Below are positions 54,072 to 62,179 of a stretch of DNA of 64,000 nucleotides, in pieces. This stretch comes from Sphingobacterium sp. B16(2022) (GTDB lineage: Bacteria > Bacteroidota > Bacteroidia > Sphingobacteriales > Sphingobacteriaceae): positions 124,001 through 188,000 of the forward strand of contig NZ_JAAUVN010000007.1 in the NCBI RefSeq assembly GCF_012030425.1, read 5' to 3'. The number at the start of each line of letters is the position of its first letter. Positions within the stretch are counted from its first letter, which is position 1. The notes below the pieces were generated by a model, which saw only the letters and a list, made by a program, of their open reading frames with translations, was not told where the DNA came from and did not search any database. Made by a program: the position numbers and the translations under genes.

Positions 54072-56444
54072 ATGAAAAAAAAGTATTATCTATTGACATC
54101 CTTATTGGCACTAGGGATGGGTGTTGCAAATGCACAGTATAAAGGTCATATCTTTATCGATTCGAATGGAAATGGTAAGTTCGACAGTGGCGAACGTACT
54201 GTTGAGCATGCTGTTGTTTCCGATGGTTATCAGGTTTTGAAAACAGATGCAAATGGACAGTTCGAAATACCAGCAAATCCTGCAGCACGATTTGTATTTG
54301 TAACTGCTCCGGCTGGTTTCAAGCCTGCAAAAAGTCATTTTTTAAAAATAAGTCCTGACCGTAAAGAGTATTCAATGGGACTTATTGAGGATACTTCTCA
54401 AGATCCGGATGTTTTAAATTTTATTCAAATAACAGATACCGAAACATATTTGTATGGTCCATGGATTGAGAATGTCCGTAAATATGCTGCAAATCAAAAA
54501 AGTTCTTTGATTATGCATACCGGTGATATCTGTTATGAACCAGGCATGCGTTTTCATGCGCAGCAAGTAAATAGCCAACTGATGGGCTTACCTGTTTATT
54601 ATGCTGTTGGCAATCATGATCTCGTAAAAGGAGAATATGGTGAAAAATTGTTTGAAGATTTGTTTGGTCCGACCTATTATTCTTTTGATGCCGGTCCTGC
54701 ACACTTTGTTGTTACGCCGATGTGGGGAGGCGATTATAAACCAAGTTATACAAGAGATCAAGTTATCGCATGGTTGAAGAAGGATCTAGAATTGAAGGAT
54801 AAGAATAAACCGGTTATTTTTATTAATCACGATTTTGATATCGGACCTGACTTTATTCTAAAGGGAAAGACTGAGGAAATCGATTTAAAGAAATATAAAT
54901 TAAAAGCGTGGTTATTCGGTCACTGGCATAATAACTATTCTTTTGTTAATGCAAGCAGCGGTGTTCGTGTTATTAGTACAAATGCACCTAATAAGGGGGG
55001 GATCGATCATGCTGTTGGCCAGTTTCTGCATATTAAAGTTACTAAAGATGGTGTTGAAGATGTTGCTCCAAAATACAGTAATTTGTTTGATCATATTCAA
55101 TTGATAGATCCGGCATTACAAAGCACTGAAAAAGGGAAAATTCCTTTCCGTGCGCAAGTATACGATAGTAATCGAGATGTAGCATCTGTCCACGTGCGAG
55201 TACTTGATAGTAAAGGCAATCAAGTAGCCTATGCACCGTTTAAACCATTATCAGATTGGTCATGGGAGACAGAACCTCTTATGAATGTAAGTAATAAAAC
55301 ATGTACTGCTTTTATTGAAGTCAATTACAATGATGGTACCCAGGCAACCAAAAAAGAAACTTTTGGAGTGAATGATAAAGCAAATCAGCTTCAACTTAAA
55401 TGGACTGGAAACTTAGGTGGAAACACTTGGAAAGTGAGTCCATTACTTGTAGAAGGTCTCGTTTTGGGAGCAACTTTTGATGATGGTGGAAATGGTAAGT
55501 CCCAAATTGTAGCTTTAGACGAAAAGTCAGGAAAGACTAAATGGACTTTTTCAACAGCTAATTCCATCAAACAGAAACTCCGTTATGAAAATGGCATTGT
55601 TGCGGCAACTGATGTGGCAGGAAATGCCTACGCTGTGGATGCTAAAACTGGGAAGCTGATTTGGAAGAAAGAATTAAGCCAGGGACGATTACCAAGTTAT
55701 GTTACAGCCGGAGCAATTTATGAAGGAGTATACTATACTGGTTACGGTTCTTATCTGACCGCTTTAGATTTAAAGACTGGTCAAGAGCTATGGAGAAATC
55801 AGGATTGGAATGGGGGAGAGGCAATGCCAGGAGAGATCATAGTAACCAAAGATCAGTTGTTTACAGGAGCTAATTGGAACAGTTTATTTGCTCATGACCG
55901 CAAGACAGGTAAATTGATGTGGAAGAAAAATGAGGATGGTCTACGTTTTAGAAGTGGTGGAGTTGCGGTAGTAGGTAATGAAGTATATGCAACTGGATTA
56001 AATACGGTATTTGTGCTAGATAGATTATCAGGAAACGTTTTACGAAAAAAGACACTTGATTATGATTTCAAAGTAATGGCAACGCCTGTAATAAGTGGCG
56101 AACAATTATTACTATCGACTTCGGATAAAGGAATTGTTGCTTTGGATAAGAATACGCTGAATGAAAAATGGAATTTCACAACTGGAGAGGCTTTAATCTA
56201 TACCTCATCGTATAGTTCACCCGATCAAAATAAGTTAGTTGCAACTGTAGAGGCAGCTCCGCAGCAAGTTGGAACTGACTTTGTATTTGGTGCGTCGGAT
56301 GGATTTCTTTACCGTCTAGATCCACAGGGCAAATTAAAATATAAAATTAATTTAGGTGCTCCAATTTTAGCAGAGGTGCTTGTAAAAGATGATTTACTTT
56401 ATGTGACAGATTTTGCTGGAAACGTATATAGTTTTCAACATTAA
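54072..56444 (+). CDS. Calcineurin-like metallophosphoesterase fused to PQQ/beta-propeller repeats
   Basis: A 790-aa secreted protein: signal peptide MKKKYYLLTSLLALGMGVANAQ, an N-terminal beta-sandwich with DSNGNGKFDSGE (about 22-105), and a calcineurin-like phosphoesterase domain (about 112-330: ITDTE at 120-124, HTGDICYEPG, VGNHD, INHDFD, FGHWHNN). A metallophosphatase C-terminal domain (about 335-430) and a PQQ-like propeller (about 440-790, repeated ALDxKTGxxxW) follow. The first metal motif is D-x-E where the classical form is D-x-H. Last gene of the three-gene hydrolase operon. Fusing a propeller to a phosphoesterase suggests substrate recruitment; the substrate is unknown. Confidence 0.87.
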   Translation: MKKKYYLLTSLLALGMGVANAQYKGHIFIDSNGNGKFDSGERTVEHAVVSDGYQVLKTDANGQFEIPANPAARFVFVTAPAGFKPAKSHFLKISPDRKEYSMGLIEDTSQDPDVLNFIQITDTETYLYGPWIENVRKYAANQKSSLIMHTGDICYEPGMRFHAQQVNSQLMGLPVYYAVGNHDLVKGEYGEKLFEDLFGPTYYSFDAGPAHFVVTPMWGGDYKPSYTRDQVIAWLKKDLELKDKNKPVIFINHDFDIGPDFILKGKTEEIDLKKYKLKAWLFGHWHNNYSFVNASSGVRVISTNAPNKGGIDHAVGQFLHIKVTKDGVEDVAPKYSNLFDHIQLIDPALQSTEKGKIPFRAQVYDSNRDVASVHVRVLDSKGNQVAYAPFKPLSDWSWETEPLMNVSNKTCTAFIEVNYNDGTQATKKETFGVNDKANQLQLKWTGNLGGNTWKVSPLLVEGLVLGATFDDGGNGKSQIVALDEKSGKTKWTFSTANSIKQKLRYENGIVAATDVAGNAYAVDAKTGKLIWKKELSQGRLPSYVTAGAIYEGVYYTGYGSYLTALDLKTGQELWRNQDWNGGEAMPGEIIVTKDQLFTGANWNSLFAHDRKTGKLMWKKNEDGLRFRSGGVAVVGNEVYATGLNTVFVLDRLSGNVLRKKTLDYDFKVMATPVISGEQLLLSTSDKGIVALDKNTLNEKWNFTTGEALIYTSSYSSPDQNKLVATVEAAPQQVGTDFVFGASDGFLYRLDPQGKLKYKINLGAPILAEVLVKDDLLYVTDFAGNVYSFQH

Positions 56445-56822
56445 CTAACACATTTTTGATTTTTGAAAAGGCCAACCATCAGTTCGTCTTTTCTTGTTTT
56501 AAATCTTTATTAAAATTTGCCAAATAAAAACTCTCATACAACATTTAGAGTTTAGCAAATAATAAAATAGCACATCATAGGTATTTGTAAATACGAAACA
56601 AACACTATTTATGCTTTACGACTTTTGCAACATAAGAAATTGTTAACATATGCTATGAAACTTTCTTGTGCAAAATTTTCATTCAAGTTTGAAAGCTGAT
56701 AAAACTTGGAAATGATTATACTTTTTACTAATTTATGGTTGTGCTATAATATTAATTGTTTTTGTGATAATAAAAACTTAATATGCATCAGGGTAATTAT
56801 TTGTGTACTTTTGAGGTTAATT
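56445..56822 (+). other. Intergenic region before cupin-XRE gene
   Basis: 378 nt, AT-rich. A near-palindrome GTATTTGTAAATAC lies at 56581-56594 and a -7-like box TACTTTTG at 56806-56813, very close to the ATG. No gene was recognised. Confidence 0.5.
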
Positions 56823-57404
56823 ATGGAAGATAATACAATATTTAAGATCAGTAATAAAATTAAGGAAATCCGCAAGATTAACGGGGTTACCATTCAAGAA
56901 ATAGCCCATAAAGCTGGTGTCAGTAAAGGGTTGATTTCTCAGATTGAAAATAACCGAACAGTTCCTTCTTTATTTGTTTTGATCAATATCATCAATGCAC
57001 TTGATGTGGATTTAAATGAATTTTTTAAAGACTTTAATTCCGATAGTACATTGGGACCCATTATCGTCAAAAGGAAAGAAAATTACGAAGAGTTTGAAAA
57101 GGAACAAGCAATTGGATTTCATTATAAGCGAATATTAACCTCTTCTATTGATAGCTCTACTTTAGACATAGTCTTATTGGAACTTCTTCCAGATGCTAAA
57201 CGGCCTATGGTGGAGACTGAAGCCTTTGAATATAAGTATATTTTGAGTGGTCAGGTTGAATATGTATTTAGGGATCAGGTTATTGTCCTTAATGAAGGTG
57301 ATTCTATTTTCTTTAATGGACGTCTATCGCATACACCGCGAAACATCGGAAAAGATAAAGCAATCATGTTAATTGTTTACTTTTTTGAGCAGAACAAAAA
57401 ATAG
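56823..57404 (+). CDS. Cupin-domain XRE transcriptional regulator
   Basis: A 193-aa regulator from the ATG at 56823 (the frame is open further upstream, but the ATG gives MEDNTIFKISNKIKEIRK, the usual start). Residues about 8-65 are the XRE helix-turn-helix (VTIQEIAHKAGVSKGLISQIENNRTVPSL). Residues about 110-190 are a cupin_2 barrel (FEYKYILSGQVEYVFRDQVI, then LNEGDSIFFNGRLSHTPRN). This MngR/PuuR-like layout usually controls a neighbouring catabolic operon in response to a small ligand. A terminator follows, then DUF5690 and the FAD oxidoreductase. Confidence 0.92.
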   Translation: MEDNTIFKISNKIKEIRKINGVTIQEIAHKAGVSKGLISQIENNRTVPSLFVLINIINALDVDLNEFFKDFNSDSTLGPIIVKRKENYEEFEKEQAIGFHYKRILTSSIDSSTLDIVLLELLPDAKRPMVETEAFEYKYILSGQVEYVFRDQVIVLNEGDSIFFNGRLSHTPRNIGKDKAIMLIVYFFEQNKK

Positions 57405-57428
57405 CGAACTCATTTAAGATCATATTAT

Positions 57429-57457
57429 AGACTTTCTCCCATAGAAAGTCTTTTTTT
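57429..57457 (+). terminator. Terminator of the cupin-XRE gene
   Basis: AGACTTTCT (57429-57437) and AGAAAGTCT (57443-57451) with T-run to 57457. Confidence 0.9.
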
Positions 57458-57483
57458 GTTTTAGGCTTAATTCAATTTATTTC

Positions 57484-57501
57484 TATATTTGTTTACAAAT
57501 A
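57484..57501 (+). promoter_or_regulatory. -7 box with overlapping palindromic operator candidate
   Basis: TATATTTG at 57484-57491 fits the -7 box. It overlaps a palindrome TATTTGT-TT-ACAAATA (57486-57501). A TATTTGT half-site also occurs upstream of the cupin-XRE gene (56582), so this may be its binding site. Confidence 0.5.
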
Positions 57502-57585
57502 CTTAACAGAAGTTTAGTAATGTGTTAATCTTTGAAGTTTACTTTTGGTTGTGGAAAAAAATCACATTTACCAAATGTCTAAATA

Positions 57586-58923
57586 ATGGAATTAACGCAA
57601 AGATTTAAACAACGTATTAGTCAACTGGATGAACGCTCTGTTGCCATGATATTGGCACTTACAGCATTTCTTTGCTATACCTGTATGTATTCATTTAGAA
57701 AATCTTTTACTGCCGCATCTTATGATGATGCTTCAGTATGGGGAATCAATTATAAAGTCTGTTTAGTTATTACTCAGATGGTCGGGTACATGTTCTCTAA
57801 ATTTTATGGTATAAAATTTATTGCAGAAAGTAAGCAAAAGAATCGTGGACGCTATCTGATTATATTGATTTGTATTTCGTGGTTAAGTTTGTTAGCATTT
57901 GCTTGGTGTCCACGTCCTTGGAATATTATTTTTCTTTTATTGAATGGATTTCCTTTAGGTATGGTGTGGGGTTTGGTTTTTAGTTATCTGGAAGGTAGAC
58001 GTTATACAGAAATAATGGGAGCAGTTATGGCTGTCAGTTTGATTTTTGCTTCAGGTTTGATTAAAACAGTGGGACGTTGGTTAATGGCTACTTTTCCAAT
58101 TGATGAGTATTGGATGCCCTTTTGTACAGGTTTTTTATTCTTACTTCCTTTTATCGGTTGTGTCTGGTTGTTAGAGCACGCACCGGGACCAACAGAACAG
58201 GATAAAGCCTTGAGAACAGAACGAGTAGCGATGGATAGTACTAGTCGAAAAGCGTTTTTTAAAATGTTTAAACCTGGAATTTTGCTCACTGTTGTTATTT
58301 ATACCATGTTGACAATTATCAGGGATGTTCGAGATAATTTTGAAATTGAAATCTGGGAAATGCTGCATGTAAAAGGCAATGGCATTTTTGCAAAAGTTGA
58401 CGGTATAATTGCTTTGATTGTATTGGTACTGGTGGCATTGTTGATTGTGGTGAAAGATAATTTAAAAGCATTTAAATTGATTCACATGTTGATTATAGTA
58501 GGTTTTCTTATAGCAGGTGGTTCTACTTATCTTTTTAGCCATCAACTTATCGATGGATTAAGTTGGATGTTGCTGGTAGGGCTTGGTCTTTATTTAGCAT
58601 ATATCCCGTACAACGCCATCTTTTTTGAAAGGATGATTGCTACATACAAAATGAAAAGCAATATAGGTTTTGTCATGTACTTGGCAGATTCGATCGGATA
58701 TTTAGGCAGCTTTATAGTTTTACTGAATAAGGAGTTATTACCTAATTCCGTGACGTGGGGAAGTTATTTCATACAATTGGTTTTTTTCGCATCTATCATC
58801 GGTGGGGGATTATCCTTACTATCTTTATATTATTTTGCGCGTAAAAAAGAAGCGATGGATAAACAGGAACAGGAGGAAGAGAAACCCTGGTGTGTGAATA
58901 GTAGTGATGTTCAAATAAGTTAA
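57586..58923 (+). CDS. DUF5690 family membrane protein (MFS-like)
   Basis: A 445-aa polytopic protein with about 12 TM helices and a cytoplasmic charged tail. The N-terminal region (LDERSVAMILALTAFLCYTC, then MYSFRKSFTAASYDD) matches DUF5690, which resembles major-facilitator transporters such as the glycerol-3-phosphate/phosphonate carriers. It lies 14 nt ahead of the TIGR03364 oxidoreductase, a known association, so it probably imports the substrate of that enzyme. This coupling is inference. Confidence 0.85.
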   Translation: MELTQRFKQRISQLDERSVAMILALTAFLCYTCMYSFRKSFTAASYDDASVWGINYKVCLVITQMVGYMFSKFYGIKFIAESKQKNRGRYLIILICISWLSLLAFAWCPRPWNIIFLLLNGFPLGMVWGLVFSYLEGRRYTEIMGAVMAVSLIFASGLIKTVGRWLMATFPIDEYWMPFCTGFLFLLPFIGCVWLLEHAPGPTEQDKALRTERVAMDSTSRKAFFKMFKPGILLTVVIYTMLTIIRDVRDNFEIEIWEMLHVKGNGIFAKVDGIIALIVLVLVALLIVVKDNLKAFKLIHMLIIVGFLIAGGSTYLFSHQLIDGLSWMLLVGLGLYLAYIPYNAIFFERMIATYKMKSNIGFVMYLADSIGYLGSFIVLLNKELLPNSVTWGSYFIQLVFFASIIGGGLSLLSLYYFARKKEAMDKQEQEEEKPWCVNSSDVQIS

Positions 58924-58937
58924 TAAAAATACATAAA

Positions 58938-60095
58938 ATGAATTTGAGTAAATATGATCTAATCGTAGTGGGAGGAGGAATCTTAGGAACTTTCCATGCC
59001 TACCATGCTTTGGTAAAAGGATTACGCGTTCTACAATTGGAGAAAGATAATTATCCGGTAAGCTCAACGGTACGCAATTTTGGACAGGTTGTGCCATCAG
59101 GGATGTCTGGAAAATGGTTTGATTATGGTGTTAGAGGTTTAGAAATCTATAAGTCCATTCAAAATGAAATGGATATTTCTGTTCGCAATAATGGCAGTAT
59201 CTATATTGCATCCGACGCAGATGAAGTACAGATGCTGCATGAATTAAGTGCACATTATAAGCAGGTTGGATATGCGCATGAGCTATGGTCAAAAGAACAG
59301 ATCTTACAGACCTATCCTATGATGAAGGACACGTATGTAAAAGAGGCTATTGTTTTTAAACAAGAGGTTAGCGTTGAACCAGATTTAATGATCCATCGCT
59401 TACATGCTTATATGCAGACTAAGTTTGAGCAGTATACATTAAAATATGATACAACTGTGATGGCTTGCGAGGATTATGCTGACTTTGTTAAAGTGACAAC
59501 GAGTGATATGCAACTATTCGATGCTGATAAGGTTATCATATGCAATGGATATGAATTCAAGATTCTTTATAGATCATTATTTGACGATAGTGGTTTGAAG
59601 ATCAGTAAACTTCAGATGATGCGTACAAAGCCGATGAAAGATCTGCATTTACCAGGAAATATTTTAACAGGGCTTACGACAAGACGTTATGAAAGTTTCG
59701 AAGAATATTGTCCATCTTTCCATCAAATAAAAGTGCCTGAACACTATAAAGAATTGCGTGAACAAGGAATACATATCTTATTTAAGCAAGCCATAGATGG
59801 CAGTATCATTGTTGGAGATTCACATGAATATGCACAAGGTAATCAACTGGATGAATTAGGATTTGCTATTAATTCAAAGATTAATGATCTCATGTTGAAT
59901 GAAGCGAATCGTATTATCACTATGGATCAGTCTATGATTGCAAGCTCATGGGCTGGATTTTATGCTCAGCATGACAATGATATTTTAGAAGTGGATGTAA
60001 GTGAGCGTATTCATGTACGTACCGGAATCGGCGGAAAAGGTATGACAGCCAGTGCTGGTTATGCCGAGAAAAGCATTGCAGCGATCTTTGCATAA
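58938..60095 (+). CDS. TIGR03364-type FAD-dependent amine oxidoreductase
   Basis: A 385-aa DAO-like flavoenzyme: dinucleotide-binding motif LIVVGGGILGTFHAYHAL at the N-terminus, a conserved VRNFGQVVPSG and a C-terminal VRTGIGGKGMTASAGYAEKS. TIGR03364 members are found in aminophosphonate-degradation loci, where characterised relatives oxidise N-methylated or hydroxylated 2-aminoethylphosphonate. No phosphonatase or other phosphonate gene is in the window, so the substrate remains an inference. It is second in an operon with DUF5690 and is followed by a terminator. Confidence 0.87.
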   Translation: MNLSKYDLIVVGGGILGTFHAYHALVKGLRVLQLEKDNYPVSSTVRNFGQVVPSGMSGKWFDYGVRGLEIYKSIQNEMDISVRNNGSIYIASDADEVQMLHELSAHYKQVGYAHELWSKEQILQTYPMMKDTYVKEAIVFKQEVSVEPDLMIHRLHAYMQTKFEQYTLKYDTTVMACEDYADFVKVTTSDMQLFDADKVIICNGYEFKILYRSLFDDSGLKISKLQMMRTKPMKDLHLPGNILTGLTTRRYESFEEYCPSFHQIKVPEHYKELREQGIHILFKQAIDGSIIVGDSHEYAQGNQLDELGFAINSKINDLMLNEANRIITMDQSMIASSWAGFYAQHDNDILEVDVSERIHVRTGIGGKGMTASAGYAEKSIAAIFA

Positions 60096-60123
60096 AAGCA
60101 AAAAATATAAGGTAGTTTTAGAG

Positions 60124-60152
60124 GCTTAGCATTTCGTTGCTAGGCTTTTTTT
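60124..60152 (+). terminator. Terminator of the DUF5690-oxidoreductase operon
   Basis: GCTTAGCA and TGCTAGGC (one G-T pair) followed by seven T. Confidence 0.85.
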
Positions 60153-60307
60153 ATAAAATCAAATTGAATATTGGCTTGATATCAAATATGGATTTTTATG
60201 GTACAAATAATAATATTAACTCTTTTTAAAGATATAGTTGATAATTTTTTCTTTTATAGCTATAAAATGATACATTTAGGGAATTAAAAAGAAGTTAACC
60301 AATTATA

Positions 60308-60865
60308 ATGAAAAATAAGTTAGGCTATAGATTGCTTTGGGAACGTGTGCGGAATGGTGATGAACAAGCGTTTTTTGATTTATATGCCGCATTATTTAAC
60401 GAATTGGTGAATTTTGGTATTCGTACATGTGGAGATGCTGATCTGGCGAGTGAAGCAACAGATGAAATTTTCGTTACCATTTGGGAAAAACGAGATCGCC
60501 TTGATCGAGTAGAAAATGTGCAGGCATACCTCATTACATTTTTAAAAAGAAAAATTCTTCGACTCTTAGAAAAACAACATAAAATACAAACTGCTTTGCG
60601 ACATGTGAAAGCAGAAGATGATTGGATAGAAATGCCATATGAAGAATTTATTATTAAGGTACAAACAAATGAATGGATTCAGATTCGATTAAAAGAAGCA
60701 CTAGAAAAATTAAGTTTTCGGCAAAAACAACTCATTCATCTTAAATTTTTTGAAGGATATTCCTACGAAAAAATAGCAGAAACCACTCAGATGACGGTGA
60801 AAACTGCTTATAATACGTTGTACGATGCCTTAAAAGTACTACGTCAAGAATTAAAAGATTTGTAA
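60308..60865 (+). CDS. RNA polymerase ECF sigma factor (FecI-like)
   Basis: A 185-aa ECF sigma factor: region 2 at about 10-75 (GDEQAFFDLYAALFNELVNF, then ASEATDEIFVTIWEKRD) and region 4 at about 125-180 (FRQKQLIHLKFFEGYSYEKI, then AETTQMTVKTAYNTLYDALK). The next gene is a FecR anti-sigma factor and then a STN-domain SusC, the usual surface-signalling unit. The sigma factor is expected to activate this SusC/SusD locus when the receptor is occupied. Confidence 0.93.
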   Translation: MKNKLGYRLLWERVRNGDEQAFFDLYAALFNELVNFGIRTCGDADLASEATDEIFVTIWEKRDRLDRVENVQAYLITFLKRKILRLLEKQHKIQTALRHVKAEDDWIEMPYEEFIIKVQTNEWIQIRLKEALEKLSFRQKQLIHLKFFEGYSYEKIAETTQMTVKTAYNTLYDALKVLRQELKDL

Positions 60866-60979
60866 ATTAGCATAATACGTGTATTTTATTTAATTGATTT
60901 ACAGTTATTTGTGTTTTATTTTAAAATTTCTTTAGGAAAAAAGTACAATCCTCTGCACTCTATAATAAAGACCTAAAGA

Positions 60980-62068
60980 ATGAGCCAAAAAGATTACAAC
61001 AATATTGAAGACTTTTTAATAGATGATACTTTCCAGAAGTATTGTTCTGGAGAAAATAAATCTTGCATACAATATTGGGAGCAGTATATTGTCAATCATC
61101 CTGAGCAGTTAGAAACGATTCAACATGCTAAAAGATTATATCAAGTTCTTGTAGGCAACAAACCTGCTGTTAATGAAAGGTTAGAGCATATGAAAGCGCG
61201 CCTTAAAGAGGAGAAAAATGAACTTTCTATTTTTTCTTGGCATCTCTCTCACTTATTTCGTATTGCTGCAGTTCTCGCCCTTTTCGGTTTCGCTTACTTT
61301 TGGTATACACAATTTTATTCTAAAAGAATTGAGCCGTTGGATCAATTTGTAGCTGCCCAGATATTCGAAACTAAAAAAGGAGAGAAGAAAACATTTGATT
61401 TGCCAGATGGCACCACAATAACATTAAATTCTGATAGTAAACTGGAACTTGATAAGGATTTTAATGATCATGCACGACATGTCTATCTAACTGGAGAAGG
61501 CTTTTTTGAAGTTAAAAAAGATAAAGAGAAGCCCTTTGTCGTTTACGCGAATGATTTTGATATTTCTGTCCTTGGAACAACTTTCAATGTGAAATCCTAT
61601 CCTAATGATGGAACATCTGAAGCTTTTTTAGTGGAGGGATTAATTGAGATGCGGAGTAAGGGAATTAATGAGAACTCCATGATTATCAAGCCTAATCAGA
61701 AAATTATCTTATATAAAAATCAATTTATTGAGGCTAAAAAAGACCCCGCCGTTAAAAAGGAAGCGTTAAAAAGCAACGTTAAGGAAATCAAAATTCAAGA
61801 TTTTTCAGTAGATGAACCTGCCGTCAGTTCTAAGGAGATTGCCTGGAAAGATAATCGATTAGAAATCATGGACCAAGATTTTGAATCATTGCGACATACC
61901 TTAGAACGATGGTACGATGTGGATATAGAGATTAAAAATAGAAATCTTGAAGATTATCGATTTACAGCGACTTTTTCAAAAGAAAATATAAACCAAGTAT
62001 TAAATGCATTACAAAAAGTAGAACCTTTTAATTATGAGATATATGGAAGAAAAATAACCATTTACTAA
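60980..62068 (+). CDS. FecR-family anti-sigma factor
   Basis: A 362-aa single-pass membrane protein: cytoplasmic N-terminal domain (about 1-85, holding the sigma factor), TM helix at about 92-110 (FRIAAVLALFGFAYFWYTQF) and a periplasmic FecR domain (KTFDLPDGTTITLNSDSKLE, then LTGEGFFEVKKDKEKPFVVY and FDISVLGTTFNVKSYP). It ends with the DUF4974-type secretin/STN-like domain (about 285-362). It passes the receptor's signal to the sigma factor. It is 114 nt after the sigma gene. Confidence 0.93.
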   Translation: MSQKDYNNIEDFLIDDTFQKYCSGENKSCIQYWEQYIVNHPEQLETIQHAKRLYQVLVGNKPAVNERLEHMKARLKEEKNELSIFSWHLSHLFRIAAVLALFGFAYFWYTQFYSKRIEPLDQFVAAQIFETKKGEKKTFDLPDGTTITLNSDSKLELDKDFNDHARHVYLTGEGFFEVKKDKEKPFVVYANDFDISVLGTTFNVKSYPNDGTSEAFLVEGLIEMRSKGINENSMIIKPNQKIILYKNQFIEAKKDPAVKKEALKSNVKEIKIQDFSVDEPAVSSKEIAWKDNRLEIMDQDFESLRHTLERWYDVDIEIKNRNLEDYRFTATFSKENINQVLNALQKVEPFNYEIYGRKITIY

Positions 62069-62075
62069 AAAAAAT

Positions 62076-62099
62076 AGGATGGCGGACCAACGCCATCCT
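62076..62099. terminator. Hairpin between FecR and the STN-SusC gene
   Basis: AGGATGGCG (62076-62084) and CGCCATCCT (62091-62099) with a 6-nt loop. There is no T-run on the plus strand, so it may modulate rather than end transcription. Confidence 0.55.
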
Positions 62100-62179
62100 T
62101 GAAAAAAAGATTAATTCTTAAGCAGCAATTCTGGAAAAACGTGCTGCTCTTTATTGAATTTTAAACCTAATACTAAAGT

